Positions 1-9,163 of a DNA stretch of 55,725 nucleotides are shown in pieces; positions within the stretch are counted from its first letter, which is position 1, and every line of letters begins with the position of its first letter. The DNA comes from JBEBXQ01 sp040391535 (lineage in GTDB: Bacteria > Bacteroidota > Bacteroidia > Cytophagales > Spirosomataceae). The stretch lies in the NCBI GenBank assembly GCA_040391535.1, contig JBEBXQ010000010.1:1-55725 (forward strand). Direction: 5' to 3'. The position numbers and the translations under genes were made by a program. Under the pieces are notes generated by a model. It was not told where the DNA came from. It ran no database searches and saw only the letters and a list, made by a program, of their open reading frames with translations.

Positions 1-92
1 TCAATCCGCCCCTTTAAAAAATGAAAGATTACCAGTAGATTCAATCTGCTTTTATACTTCCATGTAAATCCATGCGATATGAAACGATTATC

Positions 93-1604
93 ATGAAACA
101 TACTTTCTTCGCTTTCCTCTGTATGATACTCTTCACCGGCATACAGATTTCCGGTTATGCACAAACAGTACATTCGGGTATAACGGCGCACCGGGGCAAT
201 TCGGAACAATTCCCTGAGAATACGATCCCTGCTTTCGAAAGCGCGATTGCTCTTGGTGTCGATTGGGTGGAACTGGATATTTTTAAAACCAGTGACGGTA
301 AAATCGTTATTGCTCATGATGCCACTACCGCACGAGCCGGAGATAAAGCCCTGGAAATTTCAAAATCAACCTATGCTGAACTGAAAAAAGTAGATATGGC
401 TACCGGTTTCCGGAAGCGGACAGGGAAAAGTACAAAAGATTGCCCGTCACAAACCATGCCTTTGCTGGAAGACGTTCTCAGGCTCTTTTCCGGAAATACC
501 TTAACGAAAGTGTCTATTCAACCTAAAATGGATTGCGTAGAGGAAGCAATCGCTATTGTCAGAAAATTAAACATGGAGCATAAAGCGGGTTTCAACGACG
601 GTAATCTTGAATACATGAGCAAAGTTAAAAAACTTGCCCCTGAAGTTCATGTATTCTGGGATCGTCCTGCAGCTCATGATCTGGAAACGGATATCCGGAT
701 TGCCAGCGATCTGGGATTTGAATCGATGGTCATTAATGCCAACGGAATGACCGAAGAAAAAGTCAGCCTTCTGAAAATGGCGGGCATAGAACCCGGTGTC
801 TGGACGGTGAATACTCATGATGACCTGATCAGGTTTCTGAACATGGGTGTCAGCCGGATTTACACAGATGCCCCTGCTCTTTTGATTGAATTAAAGAAAA
901 CCCATAAAACCGTGGTTTGCGAAGGGGCTTATCCATCCCATTTGCAGGGTATTGAAACGGACGGTCAAAACTCCATCTTCTGGAGCTGGACAACTGAAAT
1001 AGTCCGGACCGATATGGAAGGAAAAATCCAGGCCAGGGTGGCGGCTTTGAACCACCAGGGCGATGTATGTTATCGTAACGGGAAACTGTATGTGGCTGTC
1101 AACCTTGGAAAATTCAACCAGCCTGCCGGTCAGGCTGATTCCCATATTTATGAATATGATGCCCTGACACTCAGAGAACTTCATCAGTATCCTGTCCCGG
1201 AGCTGGTGCACGGGGCCGGAGGTATCGCCTTCCATAATGGCCGGTTTATGGTTGTGGGCGGACTCGTTCCTGGTATCAACGAGAATTATCTGTATGAATA
1301 TGATGAAAATTTCCGCTTTATTGAAAGGCATACCATTGCCAGCGGTTATACCCTTTTAGGAATTCAAACCATTGCTTATCATAACAACAACTGGTGGCTG
1401 GGCTGCTACGGTAAGCCTGCCGTTACCTTGCAGGCCGATAGTACCTATCAGTTAAAAGGAAAGTATATGTATGACGCTTCCTTAGGTATCGCCCCGTACT
1501 CCGGAACTCAAGTTTGGATCGGCAGCAACAGGCATGTGCAGGGAAAAGGTTATGTGGGCCGTGCAAGGCTGGTGAATATACAGGAAATCAGCAAACAGGA
1601 TTGA
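93..1604 (+). CDS. Secreted glycerophosphodiester phosphodiesterase fused to a propeller-like domain
   Basis: Likely hydrolyses glycerophosphodiesters to glycerol-3-phosphate and an alcohol outside the cytoplasm. I start at the ATG at 93 because it opens directly onto a signal peptide (MKHTFFAF...GYAQ); a longer frame starts at 72. Residues about 28-270 form a GDPD TIM barrel with the HRG motif, PENT, the ELD acidic pair and a later AHD histidine, so the catalytic set looks intact. Residues about 275-500 are a second domain with repeated GIxFHNGRF-like and YEYD segments, suggesting a beta-propeller as in secreted lactonase-like or NHL-like proteins. A lone GDPD is usually 250-300 residues, so this is a fusion. 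The gene stands alone and converges on the L,D-transpeptidase gene. The GDPD call is firm; the C-terminal fold is inferred. Confidence 0.85.
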   Translation: MKHTFFAFLCMILFTGIQISGYAQTVHSGITAHRGNSEQFPENTIPAFESAIALGVDWVELDIFKTSDGKIVIAHDATTARAGDKALEISKSTYAELKKVDMATGFRKRTGKSTKDCPSQTMPLLEDVLRLFSGNTLTKVSIQPKMDCVEEAIAIVRKLNMEHKAGFNDGNLEYMSKVKKLAPEVHVFWDRPAAHDLETDIRIASDLGFESMVINANGMTEEKVSLLKMAGIEPGVWTVNTHDDLIRFLNMGVSRIYTDAPALLIELKKTHKTVVCEGAYPSHLQGIETDGQNSIFWSWTTEIVRTDMEGKIQARVAALNHQGDVCYRNGKLYVAVNLGKFNQPAGQADSHIYEYDALTLRELHQYPVPELVHGAGGIAFHNGRFMVVGGLVPGINENYLYEYDENFRFIERHTIASGYTLLGIQTIAYHNNNWWLGCYGKPAVTLQADSTYQLKGKYMYDASLGIAPYSGTQVWIGSNRHVQGKGYVGRARLVNIQEISKQD

Positions 1605-1634
1605 GAAGGCTTTACATGGGTAACGCCTTCTCAA
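1601..1634. terminator. Bidirectional terminator hairpin spanning two stop codons
   Basis: A perfect 10-bp inverted repeat (TTGAGAAGGC at 1601-1610, GCCTTCTCAA at 1625-1634) has a 14-base loop. It contains the stop codon of the GDPD gene and the stop of the convergent L,D-transpeptidase gene, so one hairpin could serve both strands. Confidence 0.65.
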
Positions 1635-3216
1635 ACAAACGTTTCTGCATTTTCTTATCGTGACCATAAATATCATTACGGAAATTCAGTTTTCCGTCGT
1701 CGTCCACAAAAGCCGTGAAATAACCGATCACCACCGGTACTTCCGGACGAACGCGCACGTATTTTTCCTTTCCTGAGTTCATGGCAGCTACAATTTTATC
1801 GGTGGTCCAGGTACTGTCATTACGCAGAATAAATTCAGCCAGTTTTTGAGGCTCCGCAAGACGGATACAACCATGACTGAATGCGCGGCGCGATTCGCCG
1901 AACAAACTCTTGGAAGGAGTATCATGCAGATAAATATTATAGCTGTTGGGAAACAGGAATTTGACAAGGCCCAGTGAATTATTTTTTCCGGGTTTCTGGC
2001 GTACCGAATTTCCGTTCCATTCCATGTTGTGCCTGGCCAGATAGTTGGGGTTCTTGTTAATGGCCGGTAATATCTCATTTTTCAGAATGCTGTTCGGTAC
2101 ATTCCAGTAAGGGCTGAAAACCACCTGATTGAGCTGGCCGGAAAAGATGACAGTATTATGCGCTGTCGATCCTACTACTACGTTCATGGCAAAAGCAAAC
2201 TTTCCGCTATCAAAAGCCCTTAATTTAAATTCAGGTATGTTAATCAGCAGAAAATCCGTTCCCGGGTTATCGGGCATCCACCGCACACGTTCCATATTGA
2301 TCAGCATTTGCCTGATTCTTTCATTGAGCGGAACATTAAGTTCTGCAAAAAATGACTTTCCGGGAGCACCGTCTACCGTAAGCCCATGCCTTTCCTGAAA
2401 ACGTTTAACAGCAATGGTCAGCGAATCATTAAAAGTAAATGTGGTATCCTGAGCCGTTAAATCTCCCAGTATAAATAACCTTTCCTTTACCCCTCTGATT
2501 ACCTGAGAAGAATCACCGGGTTTATAGCTTTTTTTATCCGCCGTCAGAGCCGGCCATTCGTTTTTGTCGGCATATTGATAATACTTCAGCAATTTATCCT
2601 TCAGCAGATTATATTGCTTGTTAACCGGCTCGTACGCTGCAATATTCTGCCCTTTGTTCTGCAACAGCGAATCCAGAAAAGCTACGGTATTAATTTTTTT
2701 GCGTGGAATAAACCAGTCGAGTTCCTGAATATCAATATCACGGTCCCCTGCATAAGCATAGTAGGCATAGCGGAAAAATTGTCGCGTAAGCTGTAATTCC
2801 GTATCCACAATGATTGAATCTTCCGGATTGATCCGGGAAAGGAGATCCAGGGAATCAATACGTGCTGTCAATACCGGATTGTATAAAGTGCTGTCACCGG
2901 AAAAATGGATATAATCATTCTGTAAATGCAGGAATGAATGCGCGTAATCAGCAAGCCCGTCGCTGAAAAACCACGCAAACTGAAAATTACGGCTATGATA
3001 AAAACGCTGCATACGGTAAGCCAGCGTATCATGTGTAGGTTGGCTTTGTATAAATTTACCTAAAGACGTACTGTCAAAAAACAGCTCACTGAATGAGTTT
3101 TCAACGGTGATGGTGGTATCCGGCGGTGCAACTTCAGGAAGCTGGGCTTTATTACTGTTACAGGCGCTCAGATAAAGCGCTGCTGCCAGAACGAATAACA
3201 GATGGATATATCTCAT
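1612..3216 (-). CDS. L,D-transpeptidase lipoprotein with peptidoglycan-binding domain (YcbB-like)
   Basis: Predicted to make 3-3 peptidoglycan cross-links or attach proteins to the wall in the periplasm. The ATG at 3216 gives a lipoprotein signal (LLFVLAAALYLSAC), so I prefer it to the longer frame from 3240. The N-terminal half resembles the scaffold domain of YcbB-type enzymes. A peptidoglycan-binding segment follows around residues 240-295 (VIRGVKERLFILGDL ... VKRFQERHGLTVDG). The YkuD catalytic domain lies at about 310-480 with IYLHDTPSK and the signature SHGCIRL, carrying the catalytic cysteine. Length (534 aa) fits this subfamily. It lies 34 bases downstream of a second L,D-transpeptidase gene, so the two are probably co-transcribed. 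Confidence 0.9.
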   Translation of the reverse strand: MRYIHLLFVLAAALYLSACNSNKAQLPEVAPPDTTITVENSFSELFFDSTSLGKFIQSQPTHDTLAYRMQRFYHSRNFQFAWFFSDGLADYAHSFLHLQNDYIHFSGDSTLYNPVLTARIDSLDLLSRINPEDSIIVDTELQLTRQFFRYAYYAYAGDRDIDIQELDWFIPRKKINTVAFLDSLLQNKGQNIAAYEPVNKQYNLLKDKLLKYYQYADKNEWPALTADKKSYKPGDSSQVIRGVKERLFILGDLTAQDTTFTFNDSLTIAVKRFQERHGLTVDGAPGKSFFAELNVPLNERIRQMLINMERVRWMPDNPGTDFLLINIPEFKLRAFDSGKFAFAMNVVVGSTAHNTVIFSGQLNQVVFSPYWNVPNSILKNEILPAINKNPNYLARHNMEWNGNSVRQKPGKNNSLGLVKFLFPNSYNIYLHDTPSKSLFGESRRAFSHGCIRLAEPQKLAEFILRNDSTWTTDKIVAAMNSGKEKYVRVRPEVPVVIGYFTAFVDDDGKLNFRNDIYGHDKKMQKRLFEKALPM

Positions 3217-3250
3217 AAACGGGATTTGAGTTACCACCAAAGTAATAAAA

Positions 3251-3979
3251 CTAAATGTGGTTTTCCAAAAACCTGGACGAGCCTAGATAAGTTTTGTCGG
3301 GAGAATAGATGAATAAGCCCGCTCCACCGGTCAAAAGGTTAATCAATACTTTATGATCCTTTTCAGATACAGCCGGACAGCCAAGGCTGCGTCCCAGCCG
3401 GCCGGTATTTCTGATAAATTTCTCACTTACATAATCTGCCCCGTGCATCACAATCGCCCGTGTGTAAGCAAGATCATTAATACCTTTTTCAAGTCCTTCC
3501 AAACGCAGTGAAAGGCCATGCTTTCCCTGATAAGTACCCATAGTCCGGTAAAAACCCAGGCTCGACTGATAAGAAGATTCGCGGTTGGAAAAGCGGTTTG
3601 CATATTCATCTCCGGAATTCCGGCCATGTGCCACGTAGGTATTGAGCAATAATTTCTTCCGGGCCAGATCTATCACATAAAGCCTTTTTTCCCTGGATGA
3701 CTGACTGAAATCAGCAATGGCCACCACAGGCTTTTTAAGTCCGGCTTTCTGAAACCCGTTCCAGGCATATTCAAACACTGAGCAGGAAAGACCTGCATCC
3801 TGCAATTGCAGCGAATCATACAATATTTCCCATTCAGGTACATTTGAAACTGACGTTATGGTCGTCAGGGAATCTGTCTTTTCACCTTTACTATGCCACG
3901 AAAGTGTTCTTGAATTAAAAGCTGCAATAATGGCTATCATCATCACTACCATTCCACTCATTAACCATTTTTTTGCCAT
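3251..3979 (-). CDS. Murein L,D-transpeptidase catalytic-domain family protein (YkuD_2-like)
   Basis: A 242-residue protein with an N-terminal membrane or signal segment (SGMVVMMIAIIAAFNS). The rest is a compact L,D-transpeptidase-like domain with IADFSQ near the start, AIVMHGADYV and the cysteine motif GRLGRSLGCPAV. This is the YkuD_2 type rather than the SHGCxRL type of its neighbour. It is predicted periplasmic and acting on peptidoglycan peptides, but substrate and direction of reaction are unknown. It is the first gene of a likely two-gene minus-strand operon; the 281 bases upstream to the divergent DUF1080 gene should hold its promoter. Confidence 0.82.
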   Translation of the reverse strand: MAKKWLMSGMVVMMIAIIAAFNSRTLSWHSKGEKTDSLTTITSVSNVPEWEILYDSLQLQDAGLSCSVFEYAWNGFQKAGLKKPVVAIADFSQSSREKRLYVIDLARKKLLLNTYVAHGRNSGDEYANRFSNRESSYQSSLGFYRTMGTYQGKHGLSLRLEGLEKGINDLAYTRAIVMHGADYVSEKFIRNTGRLGRSLGCPAVSEKDHKVLINLLTGGAGLFIYSPDKTYLGSSRFLENHI

Positions 3980-4260
3980 GTATCTGCTATCTGTTTTTAC
4001 TGATCCTGTTTGTATCTGCGGATACCCTATTTGTATTTAACGGTGAATATACAGAAAAGATTGCCTGCTTCTGAAAAACCTTTATCGGAATTTCATTTCA
4101 GAACTTACTGATACACATAGTCCGATTCTTTGAAAAAGCATATTTTGCTTCATCCTTCTATATTTACCCGGATAAGATCAGTAGTTTATCGTCACGTTGG
4201 TGTTTTCTACATATATTTCAGATATTTACAGTAACCGTTTATTTAAATTCTAAGACCCTT

Positions 4261-4911
4261 ATGAAAAAATTATCAGGCATATTAATGCTGGCATTGTTTT
4301 ATCTTATTGCCCTTTCAAATCCTGCGATCTCTCAAAAAAATGGCTGGATTACTCTTTTTGACGGAAAATCCCTTGATGGATGGGAAGCAGGTGAAAATGC
4401 CTCTTCATTCAGTATTACAGATAACGGTGAATTGAAGGTAGCCGGCCCACGATCCCATTTGTTTTATACAGGACCGGTAAAGAATCACGTTTTTAAAAAT
4501 TTTGAATTCAGAGCCAAGGTCAAAACTACAGAAGGTGCCAATTCGGGTATTTATTTTCATGCCAAATACAAAGAAAAAGGCTGGCCAAGCAACGGATATG
4601 AAGTCCAGATCAATACTACTCATGGTGATGCCATTAAGTCAGGAAGCTTATACGAAGTGGTAAATGTCCGTGACGTATGGGTTAAGGATAATGAATGGTA
4701 TGAAACCTACATTAAGGTTGTGGGCAAGCGCGTTATTATCAAGATCAATGATATTACGGTGGTTGACTATACTGAACCTGACGGGGTAAGAAGCAGGAAC
4801 TCAGATCATGCTGATCGAAAAATTGATCCGGGAACCTTCGCCATCCAGGCCCACGATCCCAAGAGTGTTGTTTTTCTGAAAGACATTCAGGTTAAGCCGC
4901 TTAAAGACTAA
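4261..4911 (+). CDS. Secreted DUF1080 (3-keto-disaccharide hydrolase-type) protein
   Basis: A 216-residue protein with a signal peptide (LMLALFYLIALSNPAIS). The single DUF1080 domain begins at GWITLFDGKSLDGW and continues through SGIYFHAKY, GYEVQIN and FAIQAHDP, the usual landmarks of this concanavalin-like fold. Some family members hydrolyse 3-keto-disaccharides; others are uncharacterised carbohydrate-active proteins, so the exact substrate is open. It is followed 31 bases later by a GntP-type permease in the same direction, suggesting a sugar or sugar-acid context. Confidence 0.85.
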   Translation: MKKLSGILMLALFYLIALSNPAISQKNGWITLFDGKSLDGWEAGENASSFSITDNGELKVAGPRSHLFYTGPVKNHVFKNFEFRAKVKTTEGANSGIYFHAKYKEKGWPSNGYEVQINTTHGDAIKSGSLYEVVNVRDVWVKDNEWYETYIKVVGKRVIIKINDITVVDYTEPDGVRSRNSDHADRKIDPGTFAIQAHDPKSVVFLKDIQVKPLKD

Positions 4912-4942
4912 ACAACACCAACTGATTACCAGTACGTACTGC

Positions 4943-6280
4943 ATGGAGCTTTCATTTCTACATTTCATTACTGTGCTGGTAATCAGTATTGCCAGTATTG
5001 TCATCCTTACTGTCCGTTACCGGTTACATGCATTTTTTGCGCTGATTGCCGCGTGTTTTATGGTTGGTTTCGGCACCTTAATGCCGGTTTCCGTCATCAT
5101 GGAAACTGTGAAGTCGGGCTTTGGGAATATCCTCAGATCACTGGGTTTGCTTATTATTACCGGCACCACACTAGGGTTGTTTCTGGAAAAAACAGGAAGC
5201 GCCCGTGTCATGGCAGATTTTATTCTGAAAAAAACCGGAAAAGAAAAATCACCGCTTGCACTTTCGATTACAGGATTTATTGTCGGACTTCCTGTTTTCT
5301 GTGATTCAGGCTATATTGTTCTGAGCGGCCTGGCCAGGTCGTTAGCCCGGCAGACACACATCCACATGATACTGCTTGCAGGTTCATTATCTACTGCTTT
5401 ATATGCCGTTCATTGCCTGCTACCTCCCCATCCGGGAATGAGTGCAGCCGCAGCCCAGCTGGATATTAATTTTGGTATACTGATTCTTACCGGATTGCTT
5501 TTTGCGATTCCTGCTGCTGCAACAGGTTATTTCTGGACACTCTACAGTGGAAAGAAACTCCTTGCGGAAGAAGAGGTCTATGAACATGCCTCTGATGAAA
5601 CGGCGGATGAAATATCCGACAATCTCCCGTCGGCAGTGATGGCTTTTCTCCCGGTCATTGTCCCGATTGTACTGATGATGCTCAGACCGCTCATTCAGTA
5701 TTTATTTCCCGGCTCAGGCTCATTATGGGCCCATTTCCTGATCACGCTGGGAGATCCGGTTCTGGCTCTCACAATGGGTATTTTTGTGGTTTTATTCAGT
5801 TATAAAGCGGGTAGTTCCCATCATGTTATACAGGAAGCGATTGAAAAATCAGGTGTCATTCTGGTGATTATAGGAGCCGGTGGTTCTTTCGGCGCCATTG
5901 TGGCCGCGTTAAACCCTGCGCAATTCTTCGAAACATTACAGATTTCAGGCCATTTGGCATTACTATTATTTTTCTGTTGCGCAGCTGTCCTGAAAACGGC
6001 ACAGGGGTCTTCTACGGTGGCTATTATTACCACAGCCTCTCTGATGTATCCGCTATTTCCGGCACTGGAAATCATAAGCGAAACGGAGAAAATATGGGCA
6101 GTACTGGCAATGGGGGCAGGATCAATGGCTATATCATTACCGAATGATTCCTATTTCTGGGTGATTTCCCGTTTTTCCGGACTGGATACTTACCCTATGC
6201 TTAAAGTATATTCTGCCGGAACGTTTCTCATGGCGCTGGTAACCCTAGGCCTGGTCATGCTGGTATCCCTTCTGTTCTAG
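4943..6280 (+). CDS. GntP-family gluconate/sugar-acid:H+ symporter
   Basis: An integral membrane protein of 445 residues with about 12 hydrophobic segments. Family landmarks include the FGNILRSLGLLIITGT segment, GLPVFCDSGYIVL, HCLLPPHPGMSAAA, a GAGGSFGAIV loop and TAQGSSTVAIITTAS. This is the GntP/GntT/DsdX family of gluconate, fructuronate or D-serine symporters. It converges on an FAH-type dehydratase plus aldehyde dehydrogenase pair, which makes a sugar acid the likeliest cargo (inference). A hairpin starts on its stop codon. Confidence 0.88.
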   Translation: MELSFLHFITVLVISIASIVILTVRYRLHAFFALIAACFMVGFGTLMPVSVIMETVKSGFGNILRSLGLLIITGTTLGLFLEKTGSARVMADFILKKTGKEKSPLALSITGFIVGLPVFCDSGYIVLSGLARSLARQTHIHMILLAGSLSTALYAVHCLLPPHPGMSAAAAQLDINFGILILTGLLFAIPAAATGYFWTLYSGKKLLAEEEVYEHASDETADEISDNLPSAVMAFLPVIVPIVLMMLRPLIQYLFPGSGSLWAHFLITLGDPVLALTMGIFVVLFSYKAGSSHHVIQEAIEKSGVILVIIGAGGSFGAIVAALNPAQFFETLQISGHLALLLFFCCAAVLKTAQGSSTVAIITTASLMYPLFPALEIISETEKIWAVLAMGAGSMAISLPNDSYFWVISRFSGLDTYPMLKVYSAGTFLMALVTLGLVMLVSLLF

Positions 6281-6309
6281 CATCTGACCGGTCATCTGAT
6301 CAGATGCTA
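6278..6309. terminator. Intergenic hairpin between convergent genes
   Basis: TAGCATCTG (6278-6286) is perfectly complementary to CAGATGCTA (6301-6309). An overlapping 14-base palindrome, CATCTGATCAGATG (6293-6306), allows an alternative fold. It sits between the convergent permease and dehydrogenase genes; there is no strong T tract. Confidence 0.5.
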
Positions 6310-6322
6310 AAATCTGCAGTGT

Positions 6323-7906
6323 TTATTGATAACCCCACTTACCGTCAAGCAGGCGGTTAATACCTAAAGGATTTTCATCTTTCAGTTCCGCAGGCAGTAA
6401 ACTTTGCGGGTAATTCTGGTAGCAAACCGGGCGGACAAACCTTTCAATGGCTGCTGTACCTACAGAAGTAGTGCGGCTATCGGTTGTAGACGGGAATGGT
6501 CCGCCGTGCACCATAGCATGGCATACCTCCACACCTGTAGGGAAACCATTGATCAGCACCCTTCCTGCTTTGTCTTCCAGAATCGCAATGAGTTCTGCAT
6601 ATTCTTCCAGGTCTTCCGGTGTACCATGAACTGTAGCCGTCAGGTGACCGGAAAGATGATGGGCAATATCATATAATCCGGCCATGTCGTCAGCAGTAAC
6701 CACCACACTTGACGGCCCGAATACTTCCTCTGTCAGTTCCTTTTCCGCAATAAGCGTTTTACCTGTGGTCTTAAAAAGTACGGGTTCGGCGGCGGTATAG
6801 GCATCCGTTGCAACACCTTTAGCCAGTAATTCTGTCAACGCATGTTGCTGTAGTGAAGCCACTCCTTGTTCGTAAGCGTTTTTAATCCCGCTGGTGAGCA
6901 TGGTGGCACCTGTTGTTTTCGTAAACTCTTCTTTCAGGAACTGTTCAAAATCGGCAGATTGCGGATCATCGGCAGTAATCAGCAATCCAGGATTAGTACA
7001 GAATTGTCCGGCTCCCATGGTAACAGAACCGGCAAAATTTGCGGCGAGAGACCGTCCGTAAGCACGACGCGCACCGGGTAGCACAAAAACAGGATTGGTA
7101 CTGCCCATTTCACCGTAAAATGGAATAGGTTCAGGCCGGTTCACAGCCAGTTGATATAAAGCCATTCCCCCTTTATAAGAACCGGTGAACCCTACAGCTT
7201 TAATGCCCGGATGTGACACAAGAGCAGCCCCGATCTGAAATCCGTTTTCCTGTAAAAGGGAGAATACTCCTTCCGGCATTCCGCATTTTTGTATGGCACG
7301 CTGGATAGCTTTTCCGATCAGTTCAGATGTTCCGGGATGGGCAGGATGTCCTTTGACAATTACAGGGCACCCCGCGGCCAGAGCAGAAGCGGTATCACCA
7401 CCGGCTACAGAAAACGCAAGCGGGAAATTACTGGCTCCGAAAACAGCTACCGGCCCCAGAGGTCTTAACATTGAACGGATATCCACCCGTGGTAAGGGTG
7501 TACGATCAGGTAGCGCTCTTTCTATTTTAGCCTGTACCCAGGAACCTTCTTTTAATAAAGCGGCAAATAACCTCAGCTGGGAGGTGGTCCGGCCTCTTTC
7601 ACCTTGCAGACGCCCCACCGGCAAACCCGACTCGGCTACACTTCTGTCGATCAGTTCATCGCCCAGTCCCTCAATTTCAGCGGCAATGGTTTCCAGCAAT
7701 ACAGCTTTTTCTGCACCTGATTTTAATCTGTATTGTTTAAAAGCATCTGCGGATTTAGTGACAGCCTGCTCCAGTTCTTCCTGAGTCGCCACTGCAAATT
7801 CACCCGGTAATATTTCATTTGTTGCCGGATTAACCGCGTAAAACCGTCCATGTCCTGATGCTGAAAACTCAGCACCGATAATATGTTTTCCCGTGAGTAA
7901 TGTCAT
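6323..7906 (-). CDS. Aldehyde dehydrogenase, 2,5-dioxovalerate (ketoglutarate semialdehyde) type
   Basis: Predicted to oxidise 2-oxoglutarate semialdehyde (2,5-dioxopentanoate) to 2-oxoglutarate with NAD(P)+ in the cytoplasm. I use the ATG at 7906 (MTLLTGKHIIG); the longer frame needs a TTG overlapping the upstream stop. Landmarks of this ALDH subfamily are FGASNFPLAFSVAGGDTASALAAGCPV, FTGSYKGG, FYGEMGSTNPVFV with the glutamate, and GAGQFCTNPG with catalytic Cys303. Its 527 residues match the family. The start is 5 bases after the FAH-family dehydratase gene, and this pairing is the last two steps of oxidative (Weimberg-like) pentose or aldarate degradation. Confidence 0.85.
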   Translation of the reverse strand: MTLLTGKHIIGAEFSASGHGRFYAVNPATNEILPGEFAVATQEELEQAVTKSADAFKQYRLKSGAEKAVLLETIAAEIEGLGDELIDRSVAESGLPVGRLQGERGRTTSQLRLFAALLKEGSWVQAKIERALPDRTPLPRVDIRSMLRPLGPVAVFGASNFPLAFSVAGGDTASALAAGCPVIVKGHPAHPGTSELIGKAIQRAIQKCGMPEGVFSLLQENGFQIGAALVSHPGIKAVGFTGSYKGGMALYQLAVNRPEPIPFYGEMGSTNPVFVLPGARRAYGRSLAANFAGSVTMGAGQFCTNPGLLITADDPQSADFEQFLKEEFTKTTGATMLTSGIKNAYEQGVASLQQHALTELLAKGVATDAYTAAEPVLFKTTGKTLIAEKELTEEVFGPSSVVVTADDMAGLYDIAHHLSGHLTATVHGTPEDLEEYAELIAILEDKAGRVLINGFPTGVEVCHAMVHGGPFPSTTDSRTTSVGTAAIERFVRPVCYQNYPQSLLPAELKDENPLGINRLLDGKWGYQ

Positions 7907-7911
7907 AATAA

Positions 7912-8760
7912 TCAATTTTTTTGAGAAACCGTATTGACCAGTGTCCCGATGTTTTCAATAGTAATCCTGATTTCGTCGCCGATAATCAGGGTAAATTCAT
8001 TTGGTGGCACTATGCCTGTTCCGGTCATCAGAAATGCACCGGCGGGGAACGAACATTCTCTGAAAAGATACCCGGCAAGTTCCGGTAGCTGCCGTTTCAT
8101 CCTGTTCAGTTGAATATTATTTTCAAAAACCGTTTCCCCACTGCGTACAATGGCAATGGAAATCAGCGTTTCCGGGCTGATCGGTTCAGAGGGAACATAA
8201 ACAGAAGGACCAATCGCAGCCGCTCCGTCATACGTTTTGGCCTGAGGCAGATACAGCGGATTTTCACCTTCAATATCCCTTGAACTCATATCATTACCAA
8301 TGGTATATCCCACGATTTCTCCGGAGGATGCGATCAGAAGAGTAAGTTCAGGCTCGGGAACGTTCCATTTTGAATCACGGCGGATGATTACCTCATCGCC
8401 CGGTCCCACCGCCCTTGCTGCTGTCGATTTAAAGAACAGTTCCGGTCTTTCAGCATCGTACACCCTGGCATAAAAATCTCCGCCCCCGCTGTCTTTCGAT
8501 TCTTCCATCCTTGCTTCACGGCTTCTCATATAAGTTACCCCCGACGCCCATATTTCCTGCTGCCCGACGGGTGCCAGTAATTCGTGCTCTAACACAGATT
8601 CCAGTGAGCTGTCGGCTGTAAGATTCAGAATTTCTTCTGCTAATTTTTCATAAAGATTGTCTCTGTTGATATAAAAATCCCAGTCAGTTTCTTTTGACAA
8701 AAACAGTTGCCCTTCATCAGATCTGACAACAAATCCTTTTCTGGTTTTATAGATATTCAT
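7912..8760 (-). CDS. FAH-family 2-keto-3-deoxy-sugar-acid dehydratase (KdaD-like)
   Basis: A 282-residue protein of the fumarylacetoacetate hydrolase superfamily. From memory it follows archaeal 2-keto-3-deoxy-D-arabinonate dehydratase along most of its length: EIWASGVTYMRSREAR, VYDAERPELFFKST, WNVPEPELTLL (metal-site glutamates), GYTIGNDMSSRDIEGENPLYLPQAK and the MTGTGIVPP segment. The inferred reaction is dehydration of a 2-keto-3-deoxy-pentonate to 2-oxoglutarate semialdehyde, which the downstream dehydrogenase would oxidise. Other FAH hydrolases or decarboxylases cannot be excluded. It is first in a two-gene minus-strand operon. A TAAATTTG -7-like element lies on the minus strand at 8840-8847, without a clear -33 partner. 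Confidence 0.8.
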   Translation of the reverse strand: MNIYKTRKGFVVRSDEGQLFLSKETDWDFYINRDNLYEKLAEEILNLTADSSLESVLEHELLAPVGQQEIWASGVTYMRSREARMEESKDSGGGDFYARVYDAERPELFFKSTAARAVGPGDEVIIRRDSKWNVPEPELTLLIASSGEIVGYTIGNDMSSRDIEGENPLYLPQAKTYDGAAAIGPSVYVPSEPISPETLISIAIVRSGETVFENNIQLNRMKRQLPELAGYLFRECSFPAGAFLMTGTGIVPPNEFTLIIGDEIRITIENIGTLVNTVSQKN

Positions 8761-9163
8761 GCAAAAGGGGTTTTGAATAAGTTAAAAATACGCCGTTATG
8801 CTTATAAGAAATAGTAAAATCAATCGATTTCACAAACTACAAATTTAGTCTTATTCTGAGAAATAATATTATCCGATATTGCATTAAGATGATAGGATTT
8901 TAGCATAAGAAGTTAAAAGTCTGTCTGACTGCAGTCCGTTGAAACACTTCTACAGAAATGTCCCTGGCAAGACATTATGAATGCCACCTTTCCCTGCAAA
9001 TATTCCCCGTTACCGTATGTTTAAAGATGTATAATCCGTATATTAAACAGCCCGTCACAAAGTACTGACTTCAAGCAATTTAAAACAAATTTTAATACCT
9101 ATCTGATTAGTTCAGCAAAACTATCGTTAAATTTAACATCTGATTTTAAAATATTACTATAAG
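8761..9163. other. 403-base intergenic region between divergent operons
   Basis: AT-rich spacer between the dehydratase gene (minus) and the sigma-factor gene (plus). It holds a minus-strand TAAATTTG element (8840-8847). For the plus strand only weak candidates such as TATGTTTA (9016-9023) are seen. No convincing small gene, RNA gene or repeat was found. Confidence 0.5.

Noticed and set aside
1788..2078. Long reading frames opposite or out of frame with strong genes (for example within the L,D-transpeptidase gene)
   Set aside because: They lie wholly inside clearly coding frames and show no protein family features.
8958..9068. A 36-codon plus-strand reading frame in the spacer before the sigma-factor gene
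   Set aside because: Cys/Tyr/Pro-rich composition, no start context, no resemblance to any protein; likely chance.
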